This document shows positions 51,162 to 60,855 of a DNA stretch of 64,000 nt, in pieces. A program made the position numbers and the translations under genes. The notes under the pieces are model-generated. The model did no database searches. It was not told the DNA's origin and saw nothing but the letters and a program-made list of their open reading frames with translations. Source of the stretch: Aquimarina sp040786285 (GTDB taxonomy: Bacteria; Bacteroidota; Bacteroidia; Flavobacteriales; Flavobacteriaceae); assembly GCF_040786285.1 (NCBI RefSeq), contig NZ_JBFMKQ010000002.1, positions 248,001 to 312,000 of the forward strand, given 5' to 3'. The first letter of the stretch is position 1, and every line of letters begins with the position of its first letter.

Positions 51162-51677
51162 CTATTGCTTAACATACCATTTAACCGAAAAAGTAGCCTG
51201 ACCATGTCCTATTATTTCTCCTGTTACTACGTTTCGCATCATGGTATCTGATTTGCCATTACTGCCAGCGATTAAAGACCATTCTAAGTTTTCTTTTAGC
51301 GTAACTGTCTGGTCATCAAAGCTGGGTGTTTGACCAATAATGGGGTCAATTTGGGCAAATACGATAGTATCACTTAAAACCGTCAAGAATTTGGCATCGG
51401 CAAAATGCTCTACCTTTTTTGTAGGGTCACTTTTTCTTTGTGATGACCAGTAGATGCGTATTTGTTCCCCTGATCGTGCAGATTTAATGAGTGTCTCTAT
51501 TTTACCCTCAATAGTTTTTCCGTCTTTATCATTGTGATAAATAAGTTTCCAATGGCCGCTATCTTGAGAAAAACTATTGAATGATAACCAGAGGAATACT
51601 ACACATGCAAGTGTTTTTTTTATTATATATTTTCGATTAGTGATCAATTGAATGAACGAAAAGAAATTATATCCCAT
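51162..51677 (-). CDS. Uncharacterised secreted protein
   Basis: A 171-residue protein. The N-terminus has a basic start and a late hydrophobic stretch (TLACVVFLWLSFNSFSQ at about 22-38) that reads like a signal peptide, so the true start could be one of the internal codons. The body is beta-rich with WKLIYHNDKDGKTIEGKI, IRIYWSSQRKSDP and FSVKWYVKQ. No family is recognised. It precedes the hydrolase lipoprotein by 42 bp on the same strand. Confidence 0.65.
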   Translation of the reverse strand: MGYNFFSFIQLITNRKYIIKKTLACVVFLWLSFNSFSQDSGHWKLIYHNDKDGKTIEGKIETLIKSARSGEQIRIYWSSQRKSDPTKKVEHFADAKFLTVLSDTIVFAQIDPIIGQTPSFDDQTVTLKENLEWSLIAGSNGKSDTMMRNVVTGEIIGHGQATFSVKWYVKQ

Positions 51678-51688
51678 TTCTTTAACTA

Positions 51689-51973
51689 TTAATACTTAAT
51701 AAACGATTTATGCTCATAACACCAGGCCCAGTTTTCTTTAGGTTCGGCAGAAATAATAACTGCATGATCGTTATGCGATTGATAATGATGACTTGCGTGC
51801 TTATTGGGCGATGAATCACAACATAGGGTCACTCCACATTCCTGGCAGGTACGCAAGTGTACCCAAGTGTCACCGTTTTTTACACATTCGGCACACTCAT
51901 ACCTCGTACTTCTTTTGACACTCGAGGCATCAAAATTTTCTAAATGTTCGCATATTTTTGTTCTTAGTTTCAT
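51689..51973 (-). CDS. UBP-type zinc finger protein
   Basis: A 94-residue protein consisting of a UBP-type zinc finger: CEHLENF (8), CAECVKNG (27-30), CQECGVTLCCDSS (43-52), then His residues in HASHHYQSHNDHAVI and CYEH. In eukaryotes this domain binds ubiquitin tails; in bacteria it recurs beside fused receiver/thioredoxin-reductase proteins. It is separated from the upstream oxidoreductase gene by a single base, so it is co-transcribed. Confidence 0.9.
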   Translation of the reverse strand: MKLRTKICEHLENFDASSVKRSTRYECAECVKNGDTWVHLRTCQECGVTLCCDSSPNKHASHHYQSHNDHAVIISAEPKENWAWCYEHKSFIKY

Positions 51974-51974
51974 A

Positions 51975-53639
51975 TTATATTTCTGCTAGATATTCGTGTA
52001 CAAATTTAATGGCCATAGCACCTTCACCAACGGCAGAAGCAACTCTATTCATAGCACCAGCTCGTACATCGCCAGAGGCAAAAATTCCGGGACTACAAGT
52101 TTCTAATAAGAACGGTTCTCTGTTTTTTTTCCAGACTTTTTTGAAGTTATCATATCGCGTTAGGTCTCTACCAGTTTCAATAAACCCTCTTTCGTTTTTT
52201 ATAATGTCTAATGCAATCCAATCGGTATATGGGCGTGCTCCGATAAATATAAATAATGCATCAGCAGGGACTTCCTTAACTTCAGAAGTTTCACTATTAC
52301 TAATTTCGAGAGCGGTTAAGCGTTCATCTTTTCCTATTGCTTTGGTTATGCTAGTGTGTCCAAGTAGCGTAATATTATCAATGTCATCAATTTGATCAAT
52401 TAGATAACTCGACATACTGTTACTAAGGTCTTTTTTACGAACAGCGATGTATACATTTTTTGCAAATTTTGAAAGATATACGGCAGATTGCCCTGCAGAG
52501 TTACCACCACCAACGATATATACTTCTTTATCACTGCATGCTTGTGCCTCAGTCATCGAAGAACCATAGTATATACCTGCTCCTGTATAATTTTCGATAC
52601 CTTGGGCTTCTAGTTTTCTATAGTTAACACCAGTTGTAATGACTATACTTTTAGAGCTGATACATTCGCCGTTACCCAAAGTAATACTTTTATAACCATC
52701 TTTCTCAGAAATAGAAGTTACTTCTTGCGGAGATAAAAACTCGATCCCAAATCGCTTAGCTTGGGTAATGGCACGATGGGTTAATTCTTGTCCGCTTAAT
52801 CCATTAGGGAACCCGAGATAGTTTTCAATTCTCGAACTGGTTCCGGCTTGCCCACCTGGGGCATGTTTCTCAATAAGTAGGGTTTTTAAACCTTCGGATC
52901 CTCCATATACGGCTGCAGCTAATCCCGAAGGTCCTGCGCCAATAATCACTACATCGTATAAGTTGTCTTTAGGATGTGCATTTAGGCCTAAAGCCGTTGC
53001 AAGTTCAACAATACTTGGGTTTTTATAACATTCCCCATCTTGTAAAGAAACAACGGGCATATCTGTTGTTTTTAGATCATAGAGCTCTATAATTTCTTTG
53101 GCTTTATCACTGGTTTCTACATCTAACCATTGAAAAGGGAATAAATTGGCAGATAAGAAATCCTTAATATCATGTGATTTTGGTGAAAATTGATAGCCCA
53201 ATACTTTAATACCATCAAACTCTGGTAGAAAACTCATTTGCCACACATCGAGTAAGTCGTTAAGCGTTGGGTATAACTTTTCTTCTGGTGGGTTCCAAGG
53301 TTTGGTAAGGTAATAATCTAGTTGTACATCATTAATAGCTTTGATAGCTGCATCGGTATCAGAATATGCAGTAAGCAGTACTTTTTTGGCTTCGGGATAG
53401 TGTTTCTTGGCTTTGGCCAAAAACTCTACGCCAAGCATTTCTGGCATTCGTTGGTCTACCAAAAAAAGAGCTACGACTTCATTTTTCTTTTTAAGATCTA
53501 CTAATGCTTCTAGAGCATCATTTGCAGATTCGGTACTCATGATTCTGTATTCCTTGCGGTATTCTGATTTTAAATCCCTGGTTACTGCTCTTAACACTTG
53601 CGGGTCATCATCTAGTGCAAATATGATTGGTTTTTTCAT
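51975..53639 (-). CDS. Receiver domain-thioredoxin-reductase fusion, FAD-dependent
   Basis: A 554-residue fusion: receiver domain 1-125 (Asp62 in LVDQRMP, Lys113 in LTKPW), a thioredoxin-like middle (about 140-215), and a FAD/NAD(P) oxidoreductase from 228 (VVIIGAGPSGLAAA, later YIVGGGNSAGQSAV and ASGDVRAG). The redox-active CxxC of thioredoxin reductases is missing: the position reads GIYYGSSMTEAQAC. It probably receives a phosphoryl group from the histidine kinase of the same operon and links it to flavin chemistry. Confidence 0.92.
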   Translation of the reverse strand: MKKPIIFALDDDPQVLRAVTRDLKSEYRKEYRIMSTESANDALEALVDLKKKNEVVALFLVDQRMPEMLGVEFLAKAKKHYPEAKKVLLTAYSDTDAAIKAINDVQLDYYLTKPWNPPEEKLYPTLNDLLDVWQMSFLPEFDGIKVLGYQFSPKSHDIKDFLSANLFPFQWLDVETSDKAKEIIELYDLKTTDMPVVSLQDGECYKNPSIVELATALGLNAHPKDNLYDVVIIGAGPSGLAAAVYGGSEGLKTLLIEKHAPGGQAGTSSRIENYLGFPNGLSGQELTHRAITQAKRFGIEFLSPQEVTSISEKDGYKSITLGNGECISSKSIVITTGVNYRKLEAQGIENYTGAGIYYGSSMTEAQACSDKEVYIVGGGNSAGQSAVYLSKFAKNVYIAVRKKDLSNSMSSYLIDQIDDIDNITLLGHTSITKAIGKDERLTALEISNSETSEVKEVPADALFIFIGARPYTDWIALDIIKNERGFIETGRDLTRYDNFKKVWKKNREPFLLETCSPGIFASGDVRAGAMNRVASAVGEGAMAIKFVHEYLAEI

Positions 53640-53642
53640 GTT

Positions 53643-54479
53643 TTAAAAATTGAAATTATTGGGATCCGGCCCGTTTCGATGGTTTTTATCTAAAGCATCA
53701 ATATAGCTCATATCTTCATTTGATATTTCAAAATCAAAAATATTGCTATTGGTAACGATACGTTCTTTTTTTACTGACTTAGGAATAGTAATTACCCCTT
53801 TTTGAAGATTCCACCGTAAAACAATCTGAGCCACTGTCTTATTATATGTATTGGCCAGATCATCTAATATGGATAATTCAAATATTTTTCCTTGCATCAT
53901 GGGTGACCAGGCTTCGTATTGAATATGATGCTGCTTACAAAAATCGATTAAACTCTGTTGAACAAGATGCGGATGAAATTCCATTTGATTCACCATAGGA
54001 ACTATTTCAGATTTCGCCATAAGATCCTCTAGATGATGTTGCATAAAATTACTCACTCCGATCGCTCGTATACGTTTTTCTTTGTAAAGTGTTTCTAAGG
54101 CTTTCCAGGTATCCAGGTATTTATTTTTAACTGGCCAATGTATTAAGTACAGATCCAGATAATCAAGTTGTAATCGATTAAGACTTTCTTCGAAAGCTTT
54201 TATGGTAGTATCGTATCCCTGATCCGCATTCCATACCTTACTAACCACAAAAATCTCCTCTCTAGGTATCGAACTAGAATGTATTGCTTTTCCTACACCT
54301 TCTTCATTTCTGTAAATGCTGGCGGTATCGATATGACGATATCCAGTATCTAATGCCCAATGTATGGCATCAATAACTTCATTATCGTTATCTGCTAAAT
54401 ACACGCCTAATCCCAGATAGGGCATGTGAACACCGTTATGCAATTGAAAAGTGCCTTTTATGTCTGTTATACTATTCAT
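53643..54479 (-). CDS. Aldo/keto reductase
   Basis: A 278-residue NADPH-dependent oxidoreductase with the complete catalytic tetrad: Asp51 and Tyr56 in HIDTASIYRNEEG, Lys81 in VVSKVW, His114 in LYLIHWPV. The cofactor motif near the end is IPKSVKKERI. It reduces carbonyl compounds such as methylglyoxal or sugar aldehydes. The gene is spaced 3-4 bp from both neighbours in the kinase/oxidoreductase operon, suggesting a role in carbonyl or oxidative stress. Confidence 0.92.
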   Translation of the reverse strand: MNSITDIKGTFQLHNGVHMPYLGLGVYLADNDNEVIDAIHWALDTGYRHIDTASIYRNEEGVGKAIHSSSIPREEIFVVSKVWNADQGYDTTIKAFEESLNRLQLDYLDLYLIHWPVKNKYLDTWKALETLYKEKRIRAIGVSNFMQHHLEDLMAKSEIVPMVNQMEFHPHLVQQSLIDFCKQHHIQYEAWSPMMQGKIFELSILDDLANTYNKTVAQIVLRWNLQKGVITIPKSVKKERIVTNSNIFDFEISNEDMSYIDALDKNHRNGPDPNNFNF

Positions 54480-54483
54480 TGTT

Positions 54484-55872
54484 TTATGTTATCGGTAAAC
54501 ACACAGTAAATGTGGTTTTTCCTTTTTTTGATGTTACTTCAATGTCTCCGTTATGTTGGTTAATAATACGTTGCACTACTTCTAATCCCATTCCCGTGCC
54601 TTTACCAATGCTTTTGGTGGTAAAGAATGGGTCAAAGATTTTAGTAAGATGTTCTTCTGTAATTCCTTTTCCATTGTCAGCAATGTCAATTTTTACAAAA
54701 TCGTTGTCTTTTTGCGTTTTTATTTCTAGAGTGCCAGAATGTTCCATGGCATCAATGGCGTTATCGATAAGATTGGTCCATACCTGATTGATTTCGCTCA
54801 CAAATATCTTAGGTTGCGGTAACTCATTTTGAAAGTCTTTTTCTACCACAATATTTTTCTTTTTTAGCTTGTGATTAAGCATCGTAAGGGTACTTTTGAT
54901 ACCAATATGTATGTCTGTAGCTACCTTTTCGGGGGCACGATCCATATGTGTGTAACTTTTAATGGATTGCACCAGACTTGCAATACGATCAGAAGCTTCT
55001 TCAATTTCGTCTACCATTTTTTCTGTAGTCAATACATTTTCTATCCACTCTATGGCACTAGCGAAATTATGATTTCCAGTAGTTTTGTAGATTTCTTCCA
55101 TGGCAGGAATACCCATACAAAAATCGAGTAGCGTTTCGGTAAGTTCAAAAGCATCATCTACCCCATGATCTTCTAGCCATTCTTCTAGTTCATCTTCTTT
55201 CTCATTACGCTCGGTAAGCTTCATGTTGTTTTCAGGGCGGTTATTTATTTTATCAAAAAGGATGTTGTTTAGAATATCGACTTCTTGTTCAGAAATCCTA
55301 ATTGAAGTCACTTTTTTAAATTTTTCGGGAACATTACCGAGATGCTTTTTTAATGCCTTGGCACTTCGTAACATTGCTGAAGCTGGATTGTTAAGTTCAT
55401 GTGCTAAACCTGCAGATAATTTACCTAAGGCCATCATTTTTTCTGATTGCACATTGTTTTTAGTAAATTCTCGTACACGCGATGTCATATGGTGAACCAG
55501 ACTTTCGGTAAGTTCGTAATGATTTGCAACCATTTCTTTAAAGAATGATTTGTCTAGAAATAAGACTTCGGTATCTTCGATTACTTCACCATATCCCATT
55601 GCAGAACTCATTCTTGAGAAGGGAAGCAGTCCTGTAATTCCATTTTTCGTGATTTGGTCAAATACCTTGTAGTTCCCGTTTTGTTCGAACTTAATTTCTA
55701 ACCTTCCTTCAAGTATAATAGAGAGTTTGTCAACAACATCTCCTTTTTGAAAAACATACTCACCTTGTTTAAAGGATTCAATCTGCGATTTCTCAATTAA
55801 CCAATCTAATTGTTTATCAGGAACATGAATAAAGTCTGGTATTTCTTTGAGATGTTGTGCGGTAATTTTCAT
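54484..55872 (-). CDS. Histidine kinase with N-terminal cyclic-nucleotide-binding domain
   Basis: A 462-residue cytoplasmic sensor kinase: a cNMP-binding-like domain at 15-120 (GEYVFQKGDVVDKLSIIL), a dimerisation/H-box segment with His158 in GLAHELNNP, then a HATPase domain with NLIDNAIDAME, ADNGKGI and GTGMGL. It has no membrane segment, so it senses an internal ligand. It is the first gene of an operon whose next members are the aldo/keto reductase, receiver-oxidoreductase fusion and zinc finger. Confidence 0.9.
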   Translation of the reverse strand: MKITAQHLKEIPDFIHVPDKQLDWLIEKSQIESFKQGEYVFQKGDVVDKLSIILEGRLEIKFEQNGNYKVFDQITKNGITGLLPFSRMSSAMGYGEVIEDTEVLFLDKSFFKEMVANHYELTESLVHHMTSRVREFTKNNVQSEKMMALGKLSAGLAHELNNPASAMLRSAKALKKHLGNVPEKFKKVTSIRISEQEVDILNNILFDKINNRPENNMKLTERNEKEDELEEWLEDHGVDDAFELTETLLDFCMGIPAMEEIYKTTGNHNFASAIEWIENVLTTEKMVDEIEEASDRIASLVQSIKSYTHMDRAPEKVATDIHIGIKSTLTMLNHKLKKKNIVVEKDFQNELPQPKIFVSEINQVWTNLIDNAIDAMEHSGTLEIKTQKDNDFVKIDIADNGKGITEEHLTKIFDPFFTTKSIGKGTGMGLEVVQRIINQHNGDIEVTSKKGKTTFTVCLPIT

Positions 55873-56044
55873 CTTCTAAAATTAATCAATAAAAAACCAC
55901 TTGTAAACCGTACAATTCTTAAGGTTTTTATAAAATTGGTTTATGGGCATTAAGAAGAGGGAAAGGGATCAAGAATCGGTTGTCTGTAATACGCTTTGTG
56001 AAATAAAAATTCTTTATATTTCATAAGCTATAATTAATCTACAT

Positions 56045-56851
56045 ATGATTTCTGAAGAATTTGATCAATATTTTGAAACCAATAAACAAACTTGGGATAA
56101 AAAAGTAGATGTCCATGCTAAAAGTGATTTCTATGATATCGAATCCTTTAAAAAAGGAAAAACCTCATTAAAGCACTATGAATTAGAGGCACTAGGCAAT
56201 GTTTCGGGTAAATCATTGCTTCATCTACAATGTCATTTTGGACAAGATACTTTGAGTTGGAGTAGGATGGGAGCAAAATGTACAGGTGTTGATATTTCTA
56301 AAAAAGGAATCGAACTGGCAAAACAGTTAAACGAAGAGCTACAGCTTGATGCAAAATTTATTTGCTGCAATGTTTTGGATACATCTCAGGTTGTTAAAGA
56401 CCAATTTGATATTGTGTATACAAGTTATGGAGTTATAGGTTGGTTACCTGATCTGAAACCTTGGGCAAAAATGATTGCCGAGCGATTAAAACCAGGAGGA
56501 ACTTTTTATATGGTCGAATTTCATCCTATAGTTTGGATGTTTGATTACTTAGAAAATAAACCAGAAATAAAATATGGGTATAATCAAAGCGAGGTGATTT
56601 ATGAAGAGTATCAAGGAACCTATGCAGATACTAATTCGAATATGATTAGTAAAGAATTTGGATGGAATCATGGTATAGGCGAGGTAATTTCTTCTTTATG
56701 CGAAGCTGGATTAAGAATTCAATATCTTGAAGAACATGATAAAACACCCTATGAAATATTTCCTGGTTTGATAGAAAAGGAGAAGGGTATGTTTGAGACT
56801 GAAGATAAATTGTACCCTTTGATCTTTACTATCAAAGCAATAAAGGGATAA
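56045..56851 (+). CDS. Class I SAM-dependent methyltransferase
   Basis: A 268-residue methyltransferase. SAM motif I is LLHLQCHFGQDTLSW (58-72) with GVDISKKGIELA (82-93) binding the ribose, and motif YTSYGVIGWLPDLKPW further on. The shape matches small-molecule methyltransferases of the Methyltransf_25/11 type. The substrate is not evident. It lies alone, 149 bp from kmo, on the same strand. Confidence 0.88.
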   Translation: MISEEFDQYFETNKQTWDKKVDVHAKSDFYDIESFKKGKTSLKHYELEALGNVSGKSLLHLQCHFGQDTLSWSRMGAKCTGVDISKKGIELAKQLNEELQLDAKFICCNVLDTSQVVKDQFDIVYTSYGVIGWLPDLKPWAKMIAERLKPGGTFYMVEFHPIVWMFDYLENKPEIKYGYNQSEVIYEEYQGTYADTNSNMISKEFGWNHGIGEVISSLCEAGLRIQYLEEHDKTPYEIFPGLIEKEKGMFETEDKLYPLIFTIKAIKG

Positions 56852-57000
56852 TTCGGCAATATTTGTTATTTTTACCGAAGGTTTTAATGTTTGCATAAGC
56901 TTCTTAGATAATATGGGGCTTCCTGTTGGAGACATTAAGACTCGAATCTTCTTATGATTCTATATAAAAGTTCCAACGGGTTGTGAATCACAATTAATTT

Positions 57001-58362
57001 ATGCAAACAAAAAATATAGCTATTGTAGGAAGTGGCCTTGTAGGATCACTGTTAGCACTTTACCTAAGAAAACGTAACTATCAGGTTACTGTTTTTGATA
57101 GAAGACCAGACATTAGAACAGTTCAATTTAGTGGGCGATCTATTAATCTGGCGATGTCTGTACGTGGTTGGAAAACACTAGATAAAATAGGAATTGGAGA
57201 TGAGGTGAGAAAATTGGCGATTCCAATGGATAAACGAACGATACATGTAACGGGAGAGCCTGTATATCATCAATATTATGGTAAAGATGGGGAGGCTATT
57301 TCTTCGATTCCCAGAGGAGTATTAAACAGAAGAATGATTACTATTGCCGAAGATGCCGGTGTAGTTTTTAGATTTAATGAAAAAGTTTGGGATATCAATT
57401 TGCCTGAAGCAAAAATCTATACGGGAGAAACCGAAAAGAGTGAATGGAAAGAGTATCAATATGATATGATTTTTGGATGTGATGGCGCCTTTTCGAGAGT
57501 ACGACACAAAATGCAGAGAAGAAGTAGATTTGATTATTCTCAAAAATTCTTAGACACCGGATATAAAGAACTAGGGATTCCTCCTAATCAGGATGGAACC
57601 CATAAATTAGATAAAAATTCTCTTCATATTTGGCCTCGTGGTAAATTTATGCTTATTGCGCTACCTAATTTGGATGGTAGTTTTACCTGCACATTGTTTA
57701 TGCCGCATGAAGGCGAAAATTCTTTTGAAAAGTTAGCAACAGACGATGAGGTTACAAAATTTTGGCAAAAACATTTTCCAGATACTATTGGTTTGATGCC
57801 AACATTACTCAAAGATTTTAAAAATAATCCAACTAGTGCATTAGTCACCATGAAATGTTACCCATGGACGTATTGGGATAAAATTGCTTTAGTAGGAGAT
57901 TCTGCGCATGCTATTGTTCCGTTTTATGGCCAAGGTATGAATGCAGGTTTCGAAGATATCTCTATTCTGGATGAAATTATAGACACTCATGGCGACAATA
58001 ATTGGCAAGATATTTTTGAAGCATATCAAGAATCTCGTAAACCAAATGCAGATGCAATCGCCAAACTTTCTTATCGCAATTTTATAGAAATGAGCAGTAA
58101 GACAGCGGATCCTGATTTTATTATGAGGAAAAAGATTGAAAAACAATTTTCTGAAAAATATCCAGATAAATGGCTACCGCTATACTCTAGAGTAACGTTT
58201 AGCCATAGGCCCTATGCTGAAGCTCTAAAAACCGGAGATCAACAATCTGCCATCATGGATAAAGTAATGGAAATGGATAATATCGAAGATATTTGGGATA
58301 CCAATGAGGTAGAGCACTATATTCTTACTCTTTTAGAGGAGAAATACTATGTAAAAAAATGA
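57001..58362 (+). CDS. kmo: Kynurenine 3-monooxygenase
   Basis: A 453-residue FAD-dependent aromatic hydroxylase. The N-terminal FAD motif is IAIVGSGLVGSLLALYLRK (6-24), with SGRSINLAMSVRGW near 46 and the second FAD motif ALVGDSAHAIVPFYGQG (about 297-313). It hydroxylates L-kynurenine to 3-hydroxykynurenine using NADPH and O2. Kynureninase (6220-7515) would act next. The stop lies 8 bp from the converging aldehyde dehydrogenase stop. A C-terminal membrane anchor as in the eukaryotic enzyme is not apparent. Confidence 0.95.
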   Translation: MQTKNIAIVGSGLVGSLLALYLRKRNYQVTVFDRRPDIRTVQFSGRSINLAMSVRGWKTLDKIGIGDEVRKLAIPMDKRTIHVTGEPVYHQYYGKDGEAISSIPRGVLNRRMITIAEDAGVVFRFNEKVWDINLPEAKIYTGETEKSEWKEYQYDMIFGCDGAFSRVRHKMQRRSRFDYSQKFLDTGYKELGIPPNQDGTHKLDKNSLHIWPRGKFMLIALPNLDGSFTCTLFMPHEGENSFEKLATDDEVTKFWQKHFPDTIGLMPTLLKDFKNNPTSALVTMKCYPWTYWDKIALVGDSAHAIVPFYGQGMNAGFEDISILDEIIDTHGDNNWQDIFEAYQESRKPNADAIAKLSYRNFIEMSSKTADPDFIMRKKIEKQFSEKYPDKWLPLYSRVTFSHRPYAEALKTGDQQSAIMDKVMEMDNIEDIWDTNEVEHYILTLLEEKYYVKK

Positions 58363-58370
58363 TAATAGTA

Positions 58371-59738
58371 TTAAAGTCCTATAAAACGTTTTAAGAAATT
58401 AAGTTTCTTTGTACTGTATGGTGAGTACTTAAAGTTAGGTTCGATCCAAAATGGTTTTTGCAAAACACTTTTATAATGCGAAAATGTCTCAAAACCATAT
58501 TTTCCGTGGTAATTACCTATACCACTATTTCCAACACCACCAAAAGGAAGAGTTTGTTCTGTAAAATGCATCATAGCATCATTTATGGCACCACCGCCAA
58601 AAGAGATTTCATTTAATACTTTCTTTTTTACAGTACTGTTTTTTGTAAAAACATAACATGAAAGCGGTTTAGATAAGTTTTTTACTTTTTCGATAGCCTC
58701 TTCGATAGTATTAAATGTAATGACGGGTAAAATAGGGCCAAAGATTTCATCCTGCATTACTTTGTCTGAGAATTCAACATCTTTCATTACCGTTGGAGGT
58801 ATAACTCTTTCTTCTTTATTTCCACTACCACCAGTATACACCTTATCAGAATCTATCATATCATTAAGTCGATCAAAATTCTTTTCATTAATGATTTGAG
58901 TGTAATTATCATTGTCAACATGGTAATCTGATTTCTCAATGTGCTCTTTCATAGCCGATAAAAGCTTGTCTTTGATACTGGATTCTACCAAAACATAATC
59001 TGGAGCAATACAAGTTTGTCCTGCATTAAGAAACTTAGCCCAAACTAATCGTTTGGCTGTCATATCAATATTTACATCTTTGGTAATGATAGCGGGGCTT
59101 TTTCCACCTAATTCGAGGGTAACAGGGGTTAAATGTTTAGCAGCAGCTTGATAGATAATTTTCCCAACAGGAACACTTCCGGTAAAGAATATCTTATCAA
59201 ATTCAACATTTAATAATTCGGTTGTTTCTTTTACACCACCTTCAACAACTTTAAAAAAGCTAGGCTCAAAATTTTGATTGATCAACTTAGCCATTGTTTC
59301 AGCTGTACGTGAGGGTACTTCACTAGGTTTAAGGACCACGGTACAACCTGCAGCAATTGCAGCTATAGCAGGGCACAAGGATAGTTGGTACGGATAGTTC
59401 CATGCGCCAATAACCAAAATGGTACCATAAGGCTCTGGTATGATATAGCTTTTCCCCGGTAAATTTGCCAATCCGGTAGACGCTTTCTTTTTCTTAGCCC
59501 ATTTTTTAATTTTTACTAGTGCAAGATCAATCTCGTGATAAATTATAGATAACTCTGTAACGTATGTTTCGAATTCAGATTTTTTAAAATCTTTATAAAT
59601 AGAGTCATATAGTAATGCTTCATTTTTTTTCAAAACATTTTTTAAACGCTTCAATTCTTTAATTCTAAAAGATACATCTTTAGTTGCGTTTGTGTTAAAA
59701 AAATGACGTTGCTGATCTATAATTTCCTGATAGTTCAT
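58371..59738 (-). CDS. Aldehyde dehydrogenase (NAD(P)-dependent)
   Basis: A 455-residue enzyme of the class 3-like, shorter aldehyde dehydrogenase type (usual length 450-490). The nucleophile is Cys243 in NAGQTCIAPDY, the general base Glu209 in TLELGGKSP, and the cofactor region FTGSVPVG. The C-terminal ~40 residues end in a basic tail (STKKLNFLKRFIGL). It oxidises aldehydes, possibly lipid-derived; the sterol-desaturase-type gene lies 42 bp upstream on the same strand, which fits lipid aldehyde metabolism. Confidence 0.93.
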   Translation of the reverse strand: MNYQEIIDQQRHFFNTNATKDVSFRIKELKRLKNVLKKNEALLYDSIYKDFKKSEFETYVTELSIIYHEIDLALVKIKKWAKKKKASTGLANLPGKSYIIPEPYGTILVIGAWNYPYQLSLCPAIAAIAAGCTVVLKPSEVPSRTAETMAKLINQNFEPSFFKVVEGGVKETTELLNVEFDKIFFTGSVPVGKIIYQAAAKHLTPVTLELGGKSPAIITKDVNIDMTAKRLVWAKFLNAGQTCIAPDYVLVESSIKDKLLSAMKEHIEKSDYHVDNDNYTQIINEKNFDRLNDMIDSDKVYTGGSGNKEERVIPPTVMKDVEFSDKVMQDEIFGPILPVITFNTIEEAIEKVKNLSKPLSCYVFTKNSTVKKKVLNEISFGGGAINDAMMHFTEQTLPFGGVGNSGIGNYHGKYGFETFSHYKSVLQKPFWIEPNFKYSPYSTKKLNFLKRFIGL

Positions 59739-59780
59739 AGTAAAATTGTCAATAGATTATGAAAAATAATGAAGCTAAAG

Positions 59781-60716
59781 TTACGCTTTTTGCTTATTCA
59801 ATTCTAGCTCACGTTGCATCTGTTTTACGGTAAGCGTGCTACCATCATGACTCCATCCAGGTGGGCCAAAGATGTACATAAACTTGTGATACCAATTTTT
59901 GGATTTCTTAGTGTCGTTCCAAATATCTTTATATTCATGTGTGAGAATAACCCATGGGTTATATGAATTAGGTGCATGAGTAACACCATATTGTACTTCG
60001 ATATTTTCATCGAGTTCTTTCCAGGTTCCAAATAATTTATCAAAAACATTAAGAAATCCTCCATGGTTTTTGTCCATGTATTCTACATTTTTGGCATGAT
60101 GTACCTGGTGCATGGTATGGGTATTAAATATCTTTTCTATGAATCCCATTTTTGGGATATATACAGAATGTAACTGAAATTGCCATAATGCTTCTATTCC
60201 TAAACAAACTACAACCATTTCTGGTGGAAACCCTATTGCTGGTAACCACATATAAAATAGAGGTTTGTATAGGATGGTAAACCATCCATTACGAACTGCG
60301 GTTCCCAGATTAAAATTGTCAGAAGAATGGTGTACAATATGCGCGGCCCATAAAGCTCTAACCATATGATTCTGTCGATGAAACCAGTAATAGGTAAAAT
60401 CATCCAATAACTGACAAGCTAGCCATACATACCAAGCATAACCAAAGGATTGCCATCCCATGATATTGGTACGTATACCGTCGATTTCTGGATTAAAAAA
60501 ATCATATACAAAGTTAAAAATTACAATTGCAGAGATTGTTTTAATCAAAGGGGCCAATAATGCAGAACCAACACCCATAAACAAACTAGCACCAAGATCT
60601 TTCCATTGATAAAGGTTTTTGTGTTTATGGTCGTGAGTTTTGCTGTATGTAAGTTCTAATAATATTAGTCCGAGAAAGCAAGGTACTCCATAGACTAAGG
60701 GGTTAGTAAAATCCAT
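59781..60716 (-). CDS. Sterol desaturase/fatty acid hydroxylase family membrane enzyme
   Basis: A 311-residue integral membrane di-iron enzyme. The histidine boxes are FHRQNH (His113, His117), HIVHH (His126, 129, 130) and HTMHQVHH (His200, 203, 206, 207). About four membrane helices surround them. It hydroxylates or desaturates lipid chains or carotenoid-like substrates using O2. The following aldehyde dehydrogenase gene (42 bp) suggests further processing of the product. Confidence 0.92.
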   Translation of the reverse strand: MDFTNPLVYGVPCFLGLILLELTYSKTHDHKHKNLYQWKDLGASLFMGVGSALLAPLIKTISAIVIFNFVYDFFNPEIDGIRTNIMGWQSFGYAWYVWLACQLLDDFTYYWFHRQNHMVRALWAAHIVHHSSDNFNLGTAVRNGWFTILYKPLFYMWLPAIGFPPEMVVVCLGIEALWQFQLHSVYIPKMGFIEKIFNTHTMHQVHHAKNVEYMDKNHGGFLNVFDKLFGTWKELDENIEVQYGVTHAPNSYNPWVILTHEYKDIWNDTKKSKNWYHKFMYIFGPPGWSHDGSTLTVKQMQRELELNKQKA

Positions 60717-60855
60717 TTTTTTTTCAATTCATAACAAGGGCAGAAGATAGTAAGATTTTTTTAGTAAACCTTTAACAATTTGATTCTATTATCGAAATAA
60801 CCATTTTTTAACTATTGTATAAGATTTTTTAATATATACTTACAAATAAATCAGG

